Shown: positions 1-5,863 of the stretch, one piece after another
Layout: the number at the start of each line of letters is the position of its first letter
Position numbering within the stretch: the stretch's first letter is position 1
Source of the DNA: CAZNRY01 sp964575675
Lineage (GTDB): Bacteria > Eisenbacteria > RBG-16-71-46 > CAIMUX01 > VGJL01
NCBI GenBank assembly: GCA_964575675.1
Contig: CAZNRY010000205.1
Span: 1 to 5,863 of the forward strand
Reading direction: 5' to 3'
Length of the DNA: 5,863 nt
Notes under the pieces: model-generated
What the model was told of the DNA's origin: nothing
What the model saw: the letters and a program-made list of their open reading frames with translations, nothing else
Databases searched by the model: none
Made by a program: the position numbers and the translations under genes

Positions 1-1703
1 TGGAGGCGCCCCTTCTTGAACTCGACGTCCGCGAGCTCCAACAGGCGGGCGCGGAAACTCTCTGCGGCCGGCGAATCGGGGTGGCTCTGGACGAACCGGC
101 CCGCCACTTCCAGCACCTTCAGCGAATCGGCGATCACCTTGAGCTGCGCGGCGGCGGCATCACGCAGCGACGGGTCGCCGACCCGGCGGAAGATCCGCTG
201 GCAGACGTCCGGATCGCCTACCATCGGAATCGTCTTCCTCAACTCGGCGCGTGCGCGATCCGTGTCGCTCGAATCGGCAGACTGTGCGGCCGCGGGAGGG
301 CCTGTGACCATCTCCCCGAGTTTCTCGGCGGCAAGATCAGGGCGTCCCGAGAGGCGATAGGCCTGCGCGAGGCGGAGTCGCATCCGATCGGCAAGGGGAT
401 GCTCGGGGAAGTTCTTCAGGAACAGATCGAGAATCCTCGTGCTGACGTTGGGGGCGTTGATCGACTCGAGGTAGTCGGGAAGGAGGGCCAACCGCATGGC
501 CTCGACGGAATCGCGCGTCGCCTCGATCCGCTCCAGATCTTGATGCGGCGATTCCGACCGGCGGGCTTTCGCGAGCAGGGTGTCGTAGTCGGCGCGCAGG
601 ATCCCGTAGGTCCGCAGCAAAGGGTTCTTTCGATCCATCCGCTCCAATCGAAACCGAAGAAGTTCGTCGTGCACGGCAAGATTTGATCCACTGGTCGGGC
701 CCGCCCGCAGCGAGAACTCGTAGAGGTAACCCGCAAGCGTCTCGTCTCGGAAGGACGATGCGGCGGCGGCGAGTCCCTCGTGAATCCGCATCCGATAGGC
801 GGCGACCTCGGCCTCCGAGGGGGCGATGTCGGCGCCATGCAAGGCCGTGCGCGCGGTTGCGACACGGTCGGTGAAGTACGGATGGGTCTGCCAGTAGCCG
901 AATTCCCGCGTCTCGTAAATTCGATCGTGGAGCTTCTGGAGAAGCGATGCCCCCGCCTCGCGCGGATACCCTGCCAGTGCGGCCAGACGCCGGCCGCCCT
1001 CGTCAGACTCCATCTCGAGCTTGCGGCTGTATCCGCGCAGGAGGAGCTCATGGAACACGCTTCCGAACACCGCCGAGCCGGTGAGCGCTGCGTCCCGGGA
1101 GCTCTGAGGATAGAGGGCGCTGTTCGGATCCTCGATCACGGGGCCGCTCGTCTGCGACTGCCCCGTTCCGACCAGGGTCACCGCGACCATGACGGCCGTC
1201 TGGAGCAATGAGAGAAGCCCGTCGAGCCGTCCCTGGCGCGAAAAATGAGAGCGGGTAACGTGGGAGATCTCGTGCCCGAGGAGCTGGGCAAGCTCCGCAT
1301 CGCTGAGCCCGATGTCCAGGATCCCCTTCGTGACGAAAACCCATCCCCCGGGCAGGGCCATCGCATTTGGGACGTCCATATCGAGAACTTGGAAGGTGAA
1401 GAGAATGTCCGGGCGGCCGGTCACGTTGCCGATCCGGTATCCGATGTCGTTGATGCGGCGGATGATAGAGTCGGTTTCGACGATGCCGTAGTAGCGGGCG
1501 ATCTGCTGCGAGGCCTCAAGGCCGAGAAGGAAGTCCGATGGGAGGTCCGCGCCTCCCTCTTTGCGATGAAAGTCGGGCGCCTTCTGTTGCTCTTGGGCGA
1601 TGGCTGCCGGCGGCGCGAGGATCCATGCCCCACAGACCACCAGGAGGAGGGCCATGGCGCCGGCCAGGGAACGGGTCGCCTCGGATTCCCGCAGAAGGCT
1701 CAT
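1..1703 (-). CDS. Secreted M48-family zinc metallopeptidase with TPR-like C-terminal region (BepA/YfgC-like), C-terminus off the left edge
   Basis: This is an open minus-strand frame of 567 residues with no stop before the window edge. Residues 1-36 form a Sec signal peptide: Arg5 and Arg11, a hydrophobic core ALLLVVCGAWIL, and a likely cleavage after AIA. The M48 domain follows. NAMALPGG (113-120) matches the family's NAFALPGG strand. HEISH (144-148) supplies the two zinc His and the catalytic Glu. KLEMESDEGG (228-237) holds the probable third ligand, Glu230, and THPYFTDR (273-280) matches the family's THP..DR segment. A hydrophobic stretch at 162-180 lies between the ligands. Residues 423-466 (ending in ..LAQAYRLSGRPDLAAEKL) and about 528-566 look like helical TPR-type repeats. 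Known relatives degrade or assist misassembled outer-membrane proteins in the periplasm; that role is inferred here. The ATG at 1703 was chosen for its signal peptide, but no Shine-Dalgarno is visible. The gene lies 116 bases downstream of the preceding gene and is probably co-transcribed. Confidence 0.93.
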   Translation of the reverse strand, partial: MSLLRESEATRSLAGAMALLLVVCGAWILAPPAAIAQEQQKAPDFHRKEGGADLPSDFLLGLEASQQIARYYGIVETDSIIRRINDIGYRIGNVTGRPDILFTFQVLDMDVPNAMALPGGWVFVTKGILDIGLSDAELAQLLGHEISHVTRSHFSRQGRLDGLLSLLQTAVMVAVTLVGTGQSQTSGPVIEDPNSALYPQSSRDAALTGSAVFGSVFHELLLRGYSRKLEMESDEGGRRLAALAGYPREAGASLLQKLHDRIYETREFGYWQTHPYFTDRVATARTALHGADIAPSEAEVAAYRMRIHEGLAAAASSFRDETLAGYLYEFSLRAGPTSGSNLAVHDELLRFRLERMDRKNPLLRTYGILRADYDTLLAKARRSESPHQDLERIEATRDSVEAMRLALLPDYLESINAPNVSTRILDLFLKNFPEHPLADRMRLRLAQAYRLSGRPDLAAEKLGEMVTGPPAAAQSADSSDTDRARAELRKTIPMVGDPDVCQRIFRRVGDPSLRDAAAAQLKVIADSLKVLEVAGRFVQSHPDSPAAESFRARLLELADVEFKKGRL

Positions 1704-1756
1704 GAACCAAGTGTCCCAGATCGGGATTGGCGCTTTCAAGGTAACGGAATCTACCC

Positions 1757-1850
1757 CGCCGCCTCCGGCTGGGTCCCGGCCGGAGGTCCCGGAGGGGCGA
1801 AGCCCTCCCCGGCGGGAAGCTACCGAGTCCCGCCTGAGGCAGGCGCCTTC
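1757..1850 (-). repeat. Cluster of three short GC-rich inverted repeats between two minus-strand genes
   Basis: Three hairpin-forming palindromes follow one another. CGCCTG-AGG-CAGGCG (1831-1845) lies just inside the 3' end of the upstream gene. GGAGGG/CCCTCC (1792-1808, approximate) closes on a CUUCGC loop in the minus-strand RNA. CCTCCGGC (1762-1769) pairs perfectly with GCCGGAGG (1779-1786), giving an 8-base-pair stem with a 9-base loop. None is followed by a U-run on the minus strand, so they do not form a standard intrinsic terminator. They could slow transcription, stabilise the upstream mRNA end or partly separate expression of the two genes. In DNA this GC-rich, short stems are also expected by chance. 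Confidence 0.5.
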
Positions 1851-2986
1851 TCCGGATTTTTCACGGCGGGGGGGCGAGCGGCCGCCTCAACGATCGAGCG
1901 GCAGGCCTCCTCCGTGCTCATCGCCCCGGCGATGTGGGCGTTCCATGCCCGCCGCAATGCCGGCATGTAGGGTGGCGCCGCACCCGCGGATCCAAGGAGA
2001 TCATCGCTGCCGTACAGGTCGGCGACAGTCCGTCCGATCGCATAGTCGATCAGCGCATCCGGCAGGTCGCGTATCAGGGCGGGCTCCGCGTGGGCTTCCT
2101 GCAGCGCCCGATCCAGGATGTGCAGGGCCGTCGCGGAACTGTCGGCGCCGAGAATCTCCGATCCCTTCACATACCAGTGAAGGATCCGCCCGACCGCCCG
2201 ATAACCCGACTCCCGGGCCGGGATCACCATCGAAACGTACGAGCGGTCTCTCGAGGCGTAGAGGATTCCATCGTCCGGCACGCCCGAGCCCACGACGAAG
2301 ATCCTGACCTGCGAGGTGTCTCCAAGCGGAAGGGCAAGTTGCCGCGACAGGCTGGCGAGGGCGTCCTTTTCTCGCGGCAGGAACAGGGTCTCGAACTCCC
2401 GGATCCAGGCGGACGTCTCGCGGCGATGGAGCGGCCACGTCGAGGTCAGATACAGGGGATACGCGGATTTGTACAAGTCGCTGAGCGCGATGCGGATCGA
2501 ATCGGCCTTGTTGCCGCAGACGGGCTGCAGAGACGCCGCGATCTCGGGCAGCGCGCGCGATAGATCTTCGGGCGATCGCAGCGTTCCGAGGCCCGGATCG
2601 AGCCGCCGCCAGAGAAGTCGATCAATCGTAGCGGTGTACTTCGGGTTCTTCCGGTGGACGATCATGACGGTGTTCGCCTGCGTCTTCAGCGGCAGGCTGT
2701 CGGGAAGAAACTCTGTCAGCCCGTGCAACCTGGCCGCGGCCGCCCGCGTCGGTTGGGGAAGGATGGAGGTCGAGTCGCTTCCCGAGGACGCGCGCAGGGT
2801 GAAGTAGAAGTCGCTCAGAGACGTTGCGTGCAGGCGGATCCCGGGCTCCAGAGTTCGCCGTTGATCGGCGGCGGCGCCGGAAGTGTGCGGTCCCAACCCT
2901 GCCGCGATCCAGCAGAGGGCAAGGGCCGCCGATCCGCGGATGCGCGGCGGGACGGCGCGCCGGCCGGCAACGCAGCGGCTAGGCAA
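1820..2986 (-). CDS. Unrecognised secreted protein, translationally coupled to rocD
   Basis: The product has 388 residues and I do not recognise its family. The N-terminus is Arg-rich (residues 4-17), then hydrophobic (SAALALCWIAAGLG, 19-32), then SGAAA before Asp41, which suggests a signal peptide and export. The rest is mixed helix and strand with no further clear membrane segment. Residues 226-280 run as a strand (QVRIFVVGSG), GILYASRDRSYVSMVIPA, then a helix RAVGRILHWYVKGSEIL. That order recalls the strand-then-HEXXH-helix layout of zinc peptidases, but the helix has HWYVK instead of HEXXH, so if related it would be catalytically dead. The C-terminal tail (371-388) looks disordered. The start is TTG at 2986, the only sensible one: no ATG, GTG or other upstream start is near, and the next Met is residue 108. 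It overlaps the rocD stop by 8 bases with only a weak GGTGG upstream, which points to translational coupling. The reading frame is well supported; the function is unknown. Confidence 0.78.
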   Translation of the reverse strand: MPSRCVAGRRAVPPRIRGSAALALCWIAAGLGPHTSGAAADQRRTLEPGIRLHATSLSDFYFTLRASSGSDSTSILPQPTRAAAARLHGLTEFLPDSLPLKTQANTVMIVHRKNPKYTATIDRLLWRRLDPGLGTLRSPEDLSRALPEIAASLQPVCGNKADSIRIALSDLYKSAYPLYLTSTWPLHRRETSAWIREFETLFLPREKDALASLSRQLALPLGDTSQVRIFVVGSGVPDDGILYASRDRSYVSMVIPARESGYRAVGRILHWYVKGSEILGADSSATALHILDRALQEAHAEPALIRDLPDALIDYAIGRTVADLYGSDDLLGSAGAAPPYMPALRRAWNAHIAGAMSTEEACRSIVEAAARPPAVKNPEKAPASGGTR

Positions 2987-4205
2987 GGACCGCCGCCACC
3001 CGCTCGACGATCCAGTCGATGTCGGCGCGCTCGATCACAAGCGGCGGCGCGAAGCGGATCACCCGTTCGTGCGTCTCCTTGCACAGGATGCCGAGGTCGC
3101 GGAGCTTCTCGCAGAAGGGCCGAGCGACGCCCGACTCCTTCGCAATCTCGATTCCGATCAGAAGTCCACGCCCGCGCACCTCCTGGACGTGCGGGGAGCG
3201 GATCGCACGAAGTTTCCGGGTGAAGTAGGCGCCCAGCTCCGCGGATCGCGCGACGAGGTTCTCATCGACGATGACGCGCAGGGCGGCGCGGGCCACGGCG
3301 CAGCCGAGCGGATTGCCGCCGAAGGTCGAACCATGATCGCCCGGGCGGAAGACGCCGAGGATCTCCTTGCTCGCGACGATGGCGGAGACGGGGTAGATCC
3401 CGCCGCCGAGCGCCTTGCCGAGGATCAGGATGTCGGGGTCGGTGATCCCTTCCCATTCGCAGCAGAAGAGCTTTCCGGTGCGGCCGAAGCCGGTCTGGAT
3501 CTCGTCATCCATCCAGAGGATCCGGTGCTTGCGGCAGAGGTCGTAGGTGCCGCGCAGGTATCCCTCGGGCGGAACGATGACCCCGCCTTCGCCCTGGAGC
3601 GGCTCGACCAGGAACCCGGTGGTGTTTGGGGTGATGGCGCGCTCGAAAGCCGCGAGGTCGCCGTACGGAACCGTCACGAATCCCGGCGTGAATGGGCCGA
3701 ATCCGTCGCGATATTGCTCGTCGCTGCTGAAGCCCACGATCGTGGTCGTGCGTCCGTGAAAGTTGTTCGAGCAAACGATGATCTCGGCCTTCCCCTCGGG
3801 GACGCCCTTGATCGTGTAGCCCCACTTGCGGCAGGTCTTGATCGCCGTCTCGACGGCCTCCGCGCCGGTGTTCATCGGCAGGACCATCTCCATTCGGCAG
3901 AGGGCGGCGAGCTCCTTCAAGAAGGGACCCATCTGATCGTTATGGAAGGCGCGGGAGGTCAGGGTGACCTTGCCGGCCTGCGCGATCATGGCTTCGATGA
4001 TCTTCGGGTGCCGGTGTCCCTGGTTCAGCGCGGAATAGGCGGAGAGGCAGTCGAGGTATTTCCGTCCCTCGGCATCCCAGACCCAGATTCCTTCGCCCCG
4101 CTCGATGACGACGTCGAGCGGATGGTAGTTGTGAGCGCCGTAGGTTTCGGCGAGCCGGATCTGCTCGTCGCTGCGCGTCATGACACCCTTCCCGTCCCCA
4201 ACCAT
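2979..4205 (-). CDS. rocD: Ornithine aminotransferase (ornithine--oxo-acid transaminase)
   Basis: This cytosolic PLP enzyme of fold type I, class III, transfers the delta-amino group of L-ornithine to 2-oxoglutarate, giving glutamate-5-semialdehyde and glutamate in arginine/ornithine breakdown and proline supply. It has 408 residues, normal for the family. Numbered from the chosen start: YGAHNYHPL (22-30) and SAYSALNQGHRHP (55-67) hold the substrate-site tyrosines Tyr27 and Tyr57; MNTGAEAVETA binds the PLP phosphate; NFHGRT holds Arg152; VEPLQGEGG holds Glu206; DDEIQTGFGRTG holds Asp234, which contacts the PLP ring nitrogen; LGKALGGG holds the Schiff-base Lys264; HGSTFGGNPLGC and VIRFAPPL (Arg384) follow. 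These match the residues that define ornithine over other class III aminotransferases. The ATG at 4205 is preferred: a perfect AGGAGG sits six bases upstream. The ATG at 4277 would add 24 non-conserved residues and lies upstream of the likely promoter. It is the first gene of a probable three-gene minus-strand operon. Confidence 0.95.
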   Translation of the reverse strand: MVGDGKGVMTRSDEQIRLAETYGAHNYHPLDVVIERGEGIWVWDAEGRKYLDCLSAYSALNQGHRHPKIIEAMIAQAGKVTLTSRAFHNDQMGPFLKELAALCRMEMVLPMNTGAEAVETAIKTCRKWGYTIKGVPEGKAEIIVCSNNFHGRTTTIVGFSSDEQYRDGFGPFTPGFVTVPYGDLAAFERAITPNTTGFLVEPLQGEGGVIVPPEGYLRGTYDLCRKHRILWMDDEIQTGFGRTGKLFCCEWEGITDPDILILGKALGGGIYPVSAIVASKEILGVFRPGDHGSTFGGNPLGCAVARAALRVIVDENLVARSAELGAYFTRKLRAIRSPHVQEVRGRGLLIGIEIAKESGVARPFCEKLRDLGILCKETHERVIRFAPPLVIERADIDWIVERVAAVLA

Positions 4206-4217
4206 CGGACCCCTCCT
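4206..4217 (-). promoter_or_regulatory. Strong Shine-Dalgarno that fixes the rocD start
   Basis: On the minus strand AGGAGG (4217-4212) is followed by GGTCCG and then ATG at 4205, a six-base spacing that is close to ideal. Neither the upstream ATG at 4277 nor the in-frame ATG at 4181 has a comparable site; 4181 has only GAAGGG. This decides the start of the ornithine aminotransferase. Confidence 0.85.
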
Positions 4218-4250
4218 ATCTTCCGCCTGACGAAGCTTTTCCACGAGAAC

Positions 4251-4271
4251 GGCCCAAAGGGCCAGTATAAT
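4251..4271. promoter_or_regulatory. Candidate divergent promoter core: overlapping -10-like boxes next to a dyad
   Basis: The 184-base gap between rocD and the divergent MFS gene contains a perfect TATAAT on the plus strand (4266-4271). It overlaps TATACT on the minus strand (plus positions 4264-4269). Immediately beside them lies a perfect inverted repeat GGCCC-AAA-GGGCC (4251-4263). For rocD this dyad would fall around the transcription start; for the MFS gene it would fall in the spacer upstream of the -10. Neither direction has a good -35: TTCCCC, 17 bases upstream of TATACT, matches TTGACA at only three positions. The layout would suit a regulator that controls both genes, but no regulator gene is in the window. 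Confidence 0.4.
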
Positions 4272-4353
4272 GGTCATTTTGCGGAAGGGGAAGCTCGCGC
4301 CCGGCGGGCCGCCATGAGGCGAACCGGCGCGATGCGAGTCGACGCGGGGACGG

Positions 4354-4368
4354 CCGGCGCGGCGCCGG
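4354..4368. repeat. GC-rich dyad in the MFS gene leader
   Basis: CCGGCGC and GCGCCGG flank a single G, making a perfect 7+7 inverted repeat that ends 21 bases before the MFS start codon. A further copy of the half-site with one more base, CCGGCGCG, occurs at 4324-4331, exactly 30 bases upstream of the copy at 4354. It may be an operator or an mRNA hairpin near the ribosome site. The local sequence is almost pure G and C, so chance is a real alternative. Confidence 0.3.
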
Positions 4369-4389
4369 ACGCGGCAGGGTGGGCGGGGA

Positions 4390-5610
4390 ATGAACGACGA
4401 GAAGTCAACGCGAAGCAGGGTCTTGAGCTACCTCGGGCTCCGGGGCGATCTGATTCTGTTGTTCGGGATGGTCGTTTTCGTGGGGCTGGGGGAGCGGATC
4501 GGCTCGCGCTTCATCCCGAAGTACATCCAGGTCCTCGGGGGCACGGCCCTCGTGATCGGCCTTTACGGCGCGATGGAGAACCTTTTCGGCGCGCTCTGGG
4601 CGCTGCCGGGCGGGATCCTCTCGGACCGCCTGGGGACGAAAAAGGCGCTGGCCGTCTTCAACCTGATCGCGATGGCCGGCTACGCGATCGTCGTTCTCGT
4701 TCCCACGTGGCCGGCCGTTCTGGTCGCCTCGATCTTCTTCCTCGCCTGGTCGGCCCTCTCGCTGCCCGCCACGATGAGCCTGGTCGTTCAGGTTCTGCCC
4801 AAGACGAAACGGGCGATGGGCGTATCGATGCACTCCCTGATCCGCCGGGTCCCCATGGCGTTCGGTCCGGTGATCGGCGGGGCGCTGATCGCCGCACTTG
4901 GAGTGGAACGGGGGGTCCGCGTCTCCTTCGGCATTGCCCTCGTGCTCGCCCTTCTGGCGCTCATCCTGCAGCAGCGGATGGTCTCGCCCGAGCCGAAGAA
5001 GTACGAGGCGATCCACCCGTTGCAGCTCCTGCGCCGGTTCAATCCGGCGCTCCGGCGGCTTCTCGTCTCTGACATTCTGATTCGCTTCTGCGAACAGATT
5101 CCATACGCGTTCGTGATCCTCTGGGTCATGGACGTGGCGGGGAAGCCGGCACAGGAGTTCGGGTGGCTCTCGGCCGTGGAGATGGCGACGGCGGCCCTCA
5201 TCTACATCCCCGTTGCCCATTTCTCCGACCGGATGGAGCGGAAGCCGTTCGTCGTCGTCACGTTTTGCTTCTTCACGCTGTTCCCGGTCGCCCTCTACTT
5301 CTCGAGGGGCACGGCGGCCCTGGCGGCCGCGTTCGTTCTGCGCGGGCTGAAGGAGTTCGGGGAGCCAACACGCAAGGCATTGATCGTCGATCTCTCCATT
5401 GCCGGGCTGGAGGGACGAACCGTCGGGACCTACTACCTGACGCGCGACCTGATCGTCAGCGTGGCAGCCTTCATGGGCGGGGTGCTCTGGAAGATCGGAC
5501 CCGCCTGGAATCTCGGCGCAGCGTTCGCCTGCGGTGTGATCGGGACCCTGTACTTCGCGCTCTTTGGACGGGGGACGGAGATGGGACATCCGCCCGTCCC
5601 CCGCGGATAG
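4390..5610 (+). CDS. Major facilitator superfamily (MFS) transporter, 12 membrane helices
   Basis: This inner-membrane secondary transporter has 406 residues, normal for a 12-helix MFS protein. Hydrophobic segments fall near residues 20-36, 51-74, 85-105, 108-135, 152-170, 174-194, then after a cytoplasmic loop (195-222) at 224-249, 256-277, 285-304, 307-325, 343-368 and 371-393. The loop between helices 2 and 3 carries MFS motif A, GGILSDRLGTKK (74-85). A degenerate copy, HFSDRMERKP (277-286), sits at the matching place in the second half. Helix 5 has FGPVIGG (158-164), resembling the end of motif C, which is common in drug/proton antiporters and hints at export. Charged Glu35-Arg36 lie in helix 1. 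The substrate cannot be read from sequence. ATG at 4390 is preceded by the purine-rich GGGTGGGCGGGGA, an imprecise ribosome site. It diverges from rocD and may share its control region; a role in amino acid or amine transport is possible but not shown. Confidence 0.92.
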   Translation: MNDEKSTRSRVLSYLGLRGDLILLFGMVVFVGLGERIGSRFIPKYIQVLGGTALVIGLYGAMENLFGALWALPGGILSDRLGTKKALAVFNLIAMAGYAIVVLVPTWPAVLVASIFFLAWSALSLPATMSLVVQVLPKTKRAMGVSMHSLIRRVPMAFGPVIGGALIAALGVERGVRVSFGIALVLALLALILQQRMVSPEPKKYEAIHPLQLLRRFNPALRRLLVSDILIRFCEQIPYAFVILWVMDVAGKPAQEFGWLSAVEMATAALIYIPVAHFSDRMERKPFVVVTFCFFTLFPVALYFSRGTAALAAAFVLRGLKEFGEPTRKALIVDLSIAGLEGRTVGTYYLTRDLIVSVAAFMGGVLWKIGPAWNLGAAFACGVIGTLYFALFGRGTEMGHPPVPRG

Positions 5611-5832
5611 AAGGCCTCGGCCTACTGCGGCGGCCGCGATGTCTACCCAGCCACATGCCAGGCCAATCACGGCGATCACCAACACCTTTCTCAGGGAGCC
5701 AGCTATCATTAGTTGACATTAAGAGAATGATGAAACAATCTTAGATCGCTTTGTGGCGCGCGGTACCGTCACGCATCTCACCTCGCCCATCCAGGGCAGA
5801 CTCTTGGCCGAGTACCGAGAAGGGAGGGACTC
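5611..5832. other. Non-coding gap between the MFS gene and the next plus-strand gene, with an AT-rich core
   Basis: No convincing gene lies here. The first 100 bases are GC-rich and hold a small inverted repeat AGGCC-TC-GGCCT (5612-5623) without a T-run, so no clear terminator. Bases 5701-5750 are only 32% GC (16 of 50), in sharp contrast to the rest of the window, as expected for a promoter region. An 8-base palindrome CGGTACCG sits at 5761-5768. The octamer GACTCTTG occurs twice, at 5799-5806 and 5828-5835; the second copy contains the proposed start codon of the next gene. Confidence 0.6.
5713..5746 (+). promoter_or_regulatory. Candidate promoter for the right-edge gene
   Basis: A perfect -35 consensus TTGACA is at 5713-5718 inside the AT-rich island. 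The -10 is weak: AATCTT (5737-5742, 18-base spacing) matches TATAAT at three positions, and TTAGAT (5741-5746) also at three but with 22-base spacing. Transcription would begin about 80 bases before the proposed start at 5833. The -35 box alone could be chance. Confidence 0.3.
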
Positions 5833-5863
5833 TTGAGGGCAAGCATTCTCTTGTTGGTCCTAG
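5833..5863 (+). CDS. Start of a probable secreted or membrane protein, truncated by the right edge
   Basis: A TTG codon follows the purine-rich AGGGAGGG (5821-5828) at a suitable distance, with GGAG six bases before the start. It opens a frame reading MRASILLLVL up to the window end. A basic residue followed by a hydrophobic run is typical of a signal peptide or membrane anchor. The frame is open upstream back to a TGA at 5731 but offers no ATG or GTG there, so TTG at 5833 is the best start. Only ten codons are visible, so no family can be assigned. Confidence 0.45.
   Translation, partial: MRASILLLVL

Noticed and set aside
81..686. A 201-codon plus-strand open frame opposite the M48 peptidase
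   Set aside because: It is antisense to the continuous peptidase frame, with biased shadow composition and no recognisable domain.
2316..2807. Several plus-strand frames opposite the unknown secreted protein (also near 1934-2563)
   Set aside because: Arg/Ser/Gly-rich shadow composition with no start context or domain. The minus-strand frame has a signal peptide, normal composition and operon position.
4206..4277. An N-terminal extension of rocD to the ATG at 4277
   Set aside because: The 24 added residues are not part of the family, the ATG lies upstream of the candidate -10, and a perfect Shine-Dalgarno supports 4205.
2883..5072. A 729-codon plus-strand open frame across rocD and into the MFS gene
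   Set aside because: It is antisense to a clear ornithine aminotransferase, then out of frame with the MFS gene. Its product is low-complexity, rich in Arg, Asp, Gly and Ala, as expected for a shadow frame in GC-rich DNA.
5612..5623. An intrinsic terminator after the MFS gene (AGGCC-TC-GGCCT)
   Set aside because: The stem is very short with a two-base loop, and no T-run follows.
4405..5709. A 434-codon minus-strand open frame opposite the MFS gene
   Set aside because: Apart from its first 28 residues the product is charged low-complexity sequence mirroring transporter codons. The MFS protein on the plus strand has clear motifs and helices.
1..5863. CRISPR arrays, tRNA or rRNA genes, and insertion-sequence ends
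   Set aside because: No regularly spaced repeats, no tRNA-like or rRNA-like sequence and no transposase or terminal inverted repeats were seen on either strand.

Overview
The window is GC-rich bacterial chromosomal DNA, clearly above 60% GC by eye apart from one AT-rich patch near 5700-5750. Coding density is high. The secreted M48 metallopeptidase is of the BepA/YfgC-like type, whose characterised members act in the periplasm, so a diderm (Gram-negative type) envelope is likely. Nothing here fixes the phylum. The style would fit groups such as Candidatus Eisenbacteria, Gemmatimonadota, Acidobacteriota or GC-rich deltaproteobacterial lineages, but this is only an impression. No tRNA, rRNA, CRISPR array, insertion sequence or phage gene was seen.

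Layout: three genes lie on the minus strand and read leftward from about 4205. First is ornithine aminotransferase (rocD, 2979-4205), with a perfect Shine-Dalgarno sequence. Next is an unrecognised secreted protein (1820-2986), whose TTG start overlaps the rocD stop by 8 bases. Last, after a 116-base gap full of short GC-rich hairpins, is an M48 zinc metallopeptidase with a TPR-like C-terminal region. It has 567 residues in view and runs off the left edge. On the plus strand, diverging from rocD across a 184-base intergenic region, is a 12-helix MFS transporter (4390-5610). It is followed by 222 non-coding bases that include an AT-rich island with a TTGACA box. A new plus-strand gene with a hydrophobic N-terminus appears to start at the right edge (TTG at 5833).

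How the genes fit together: RocD turns ornithine plus 2-oxoglutarate into glutamate-5-semialdehyde and glutamate, a cytosolic catabolic step. The divergent MFS protein may be controlled from the same intergenic region, which holds back-to-back -10-like boxes beside a GGCCC-AAA-GGGCC dyad. A link between its substrate and ornithine is possible but not shown. The two secreted proteins downstream of rocD have no obvious metabolic link to it. They may be co-transcribed for historical reasons or act together in envelope protein turnover.

No strong case for a new biological system can be made. The best leads are the unknown secreted protein coupled to rocD, with a possible degenerate zinc-peptidase helix, and the shared rocD/MFS control region.
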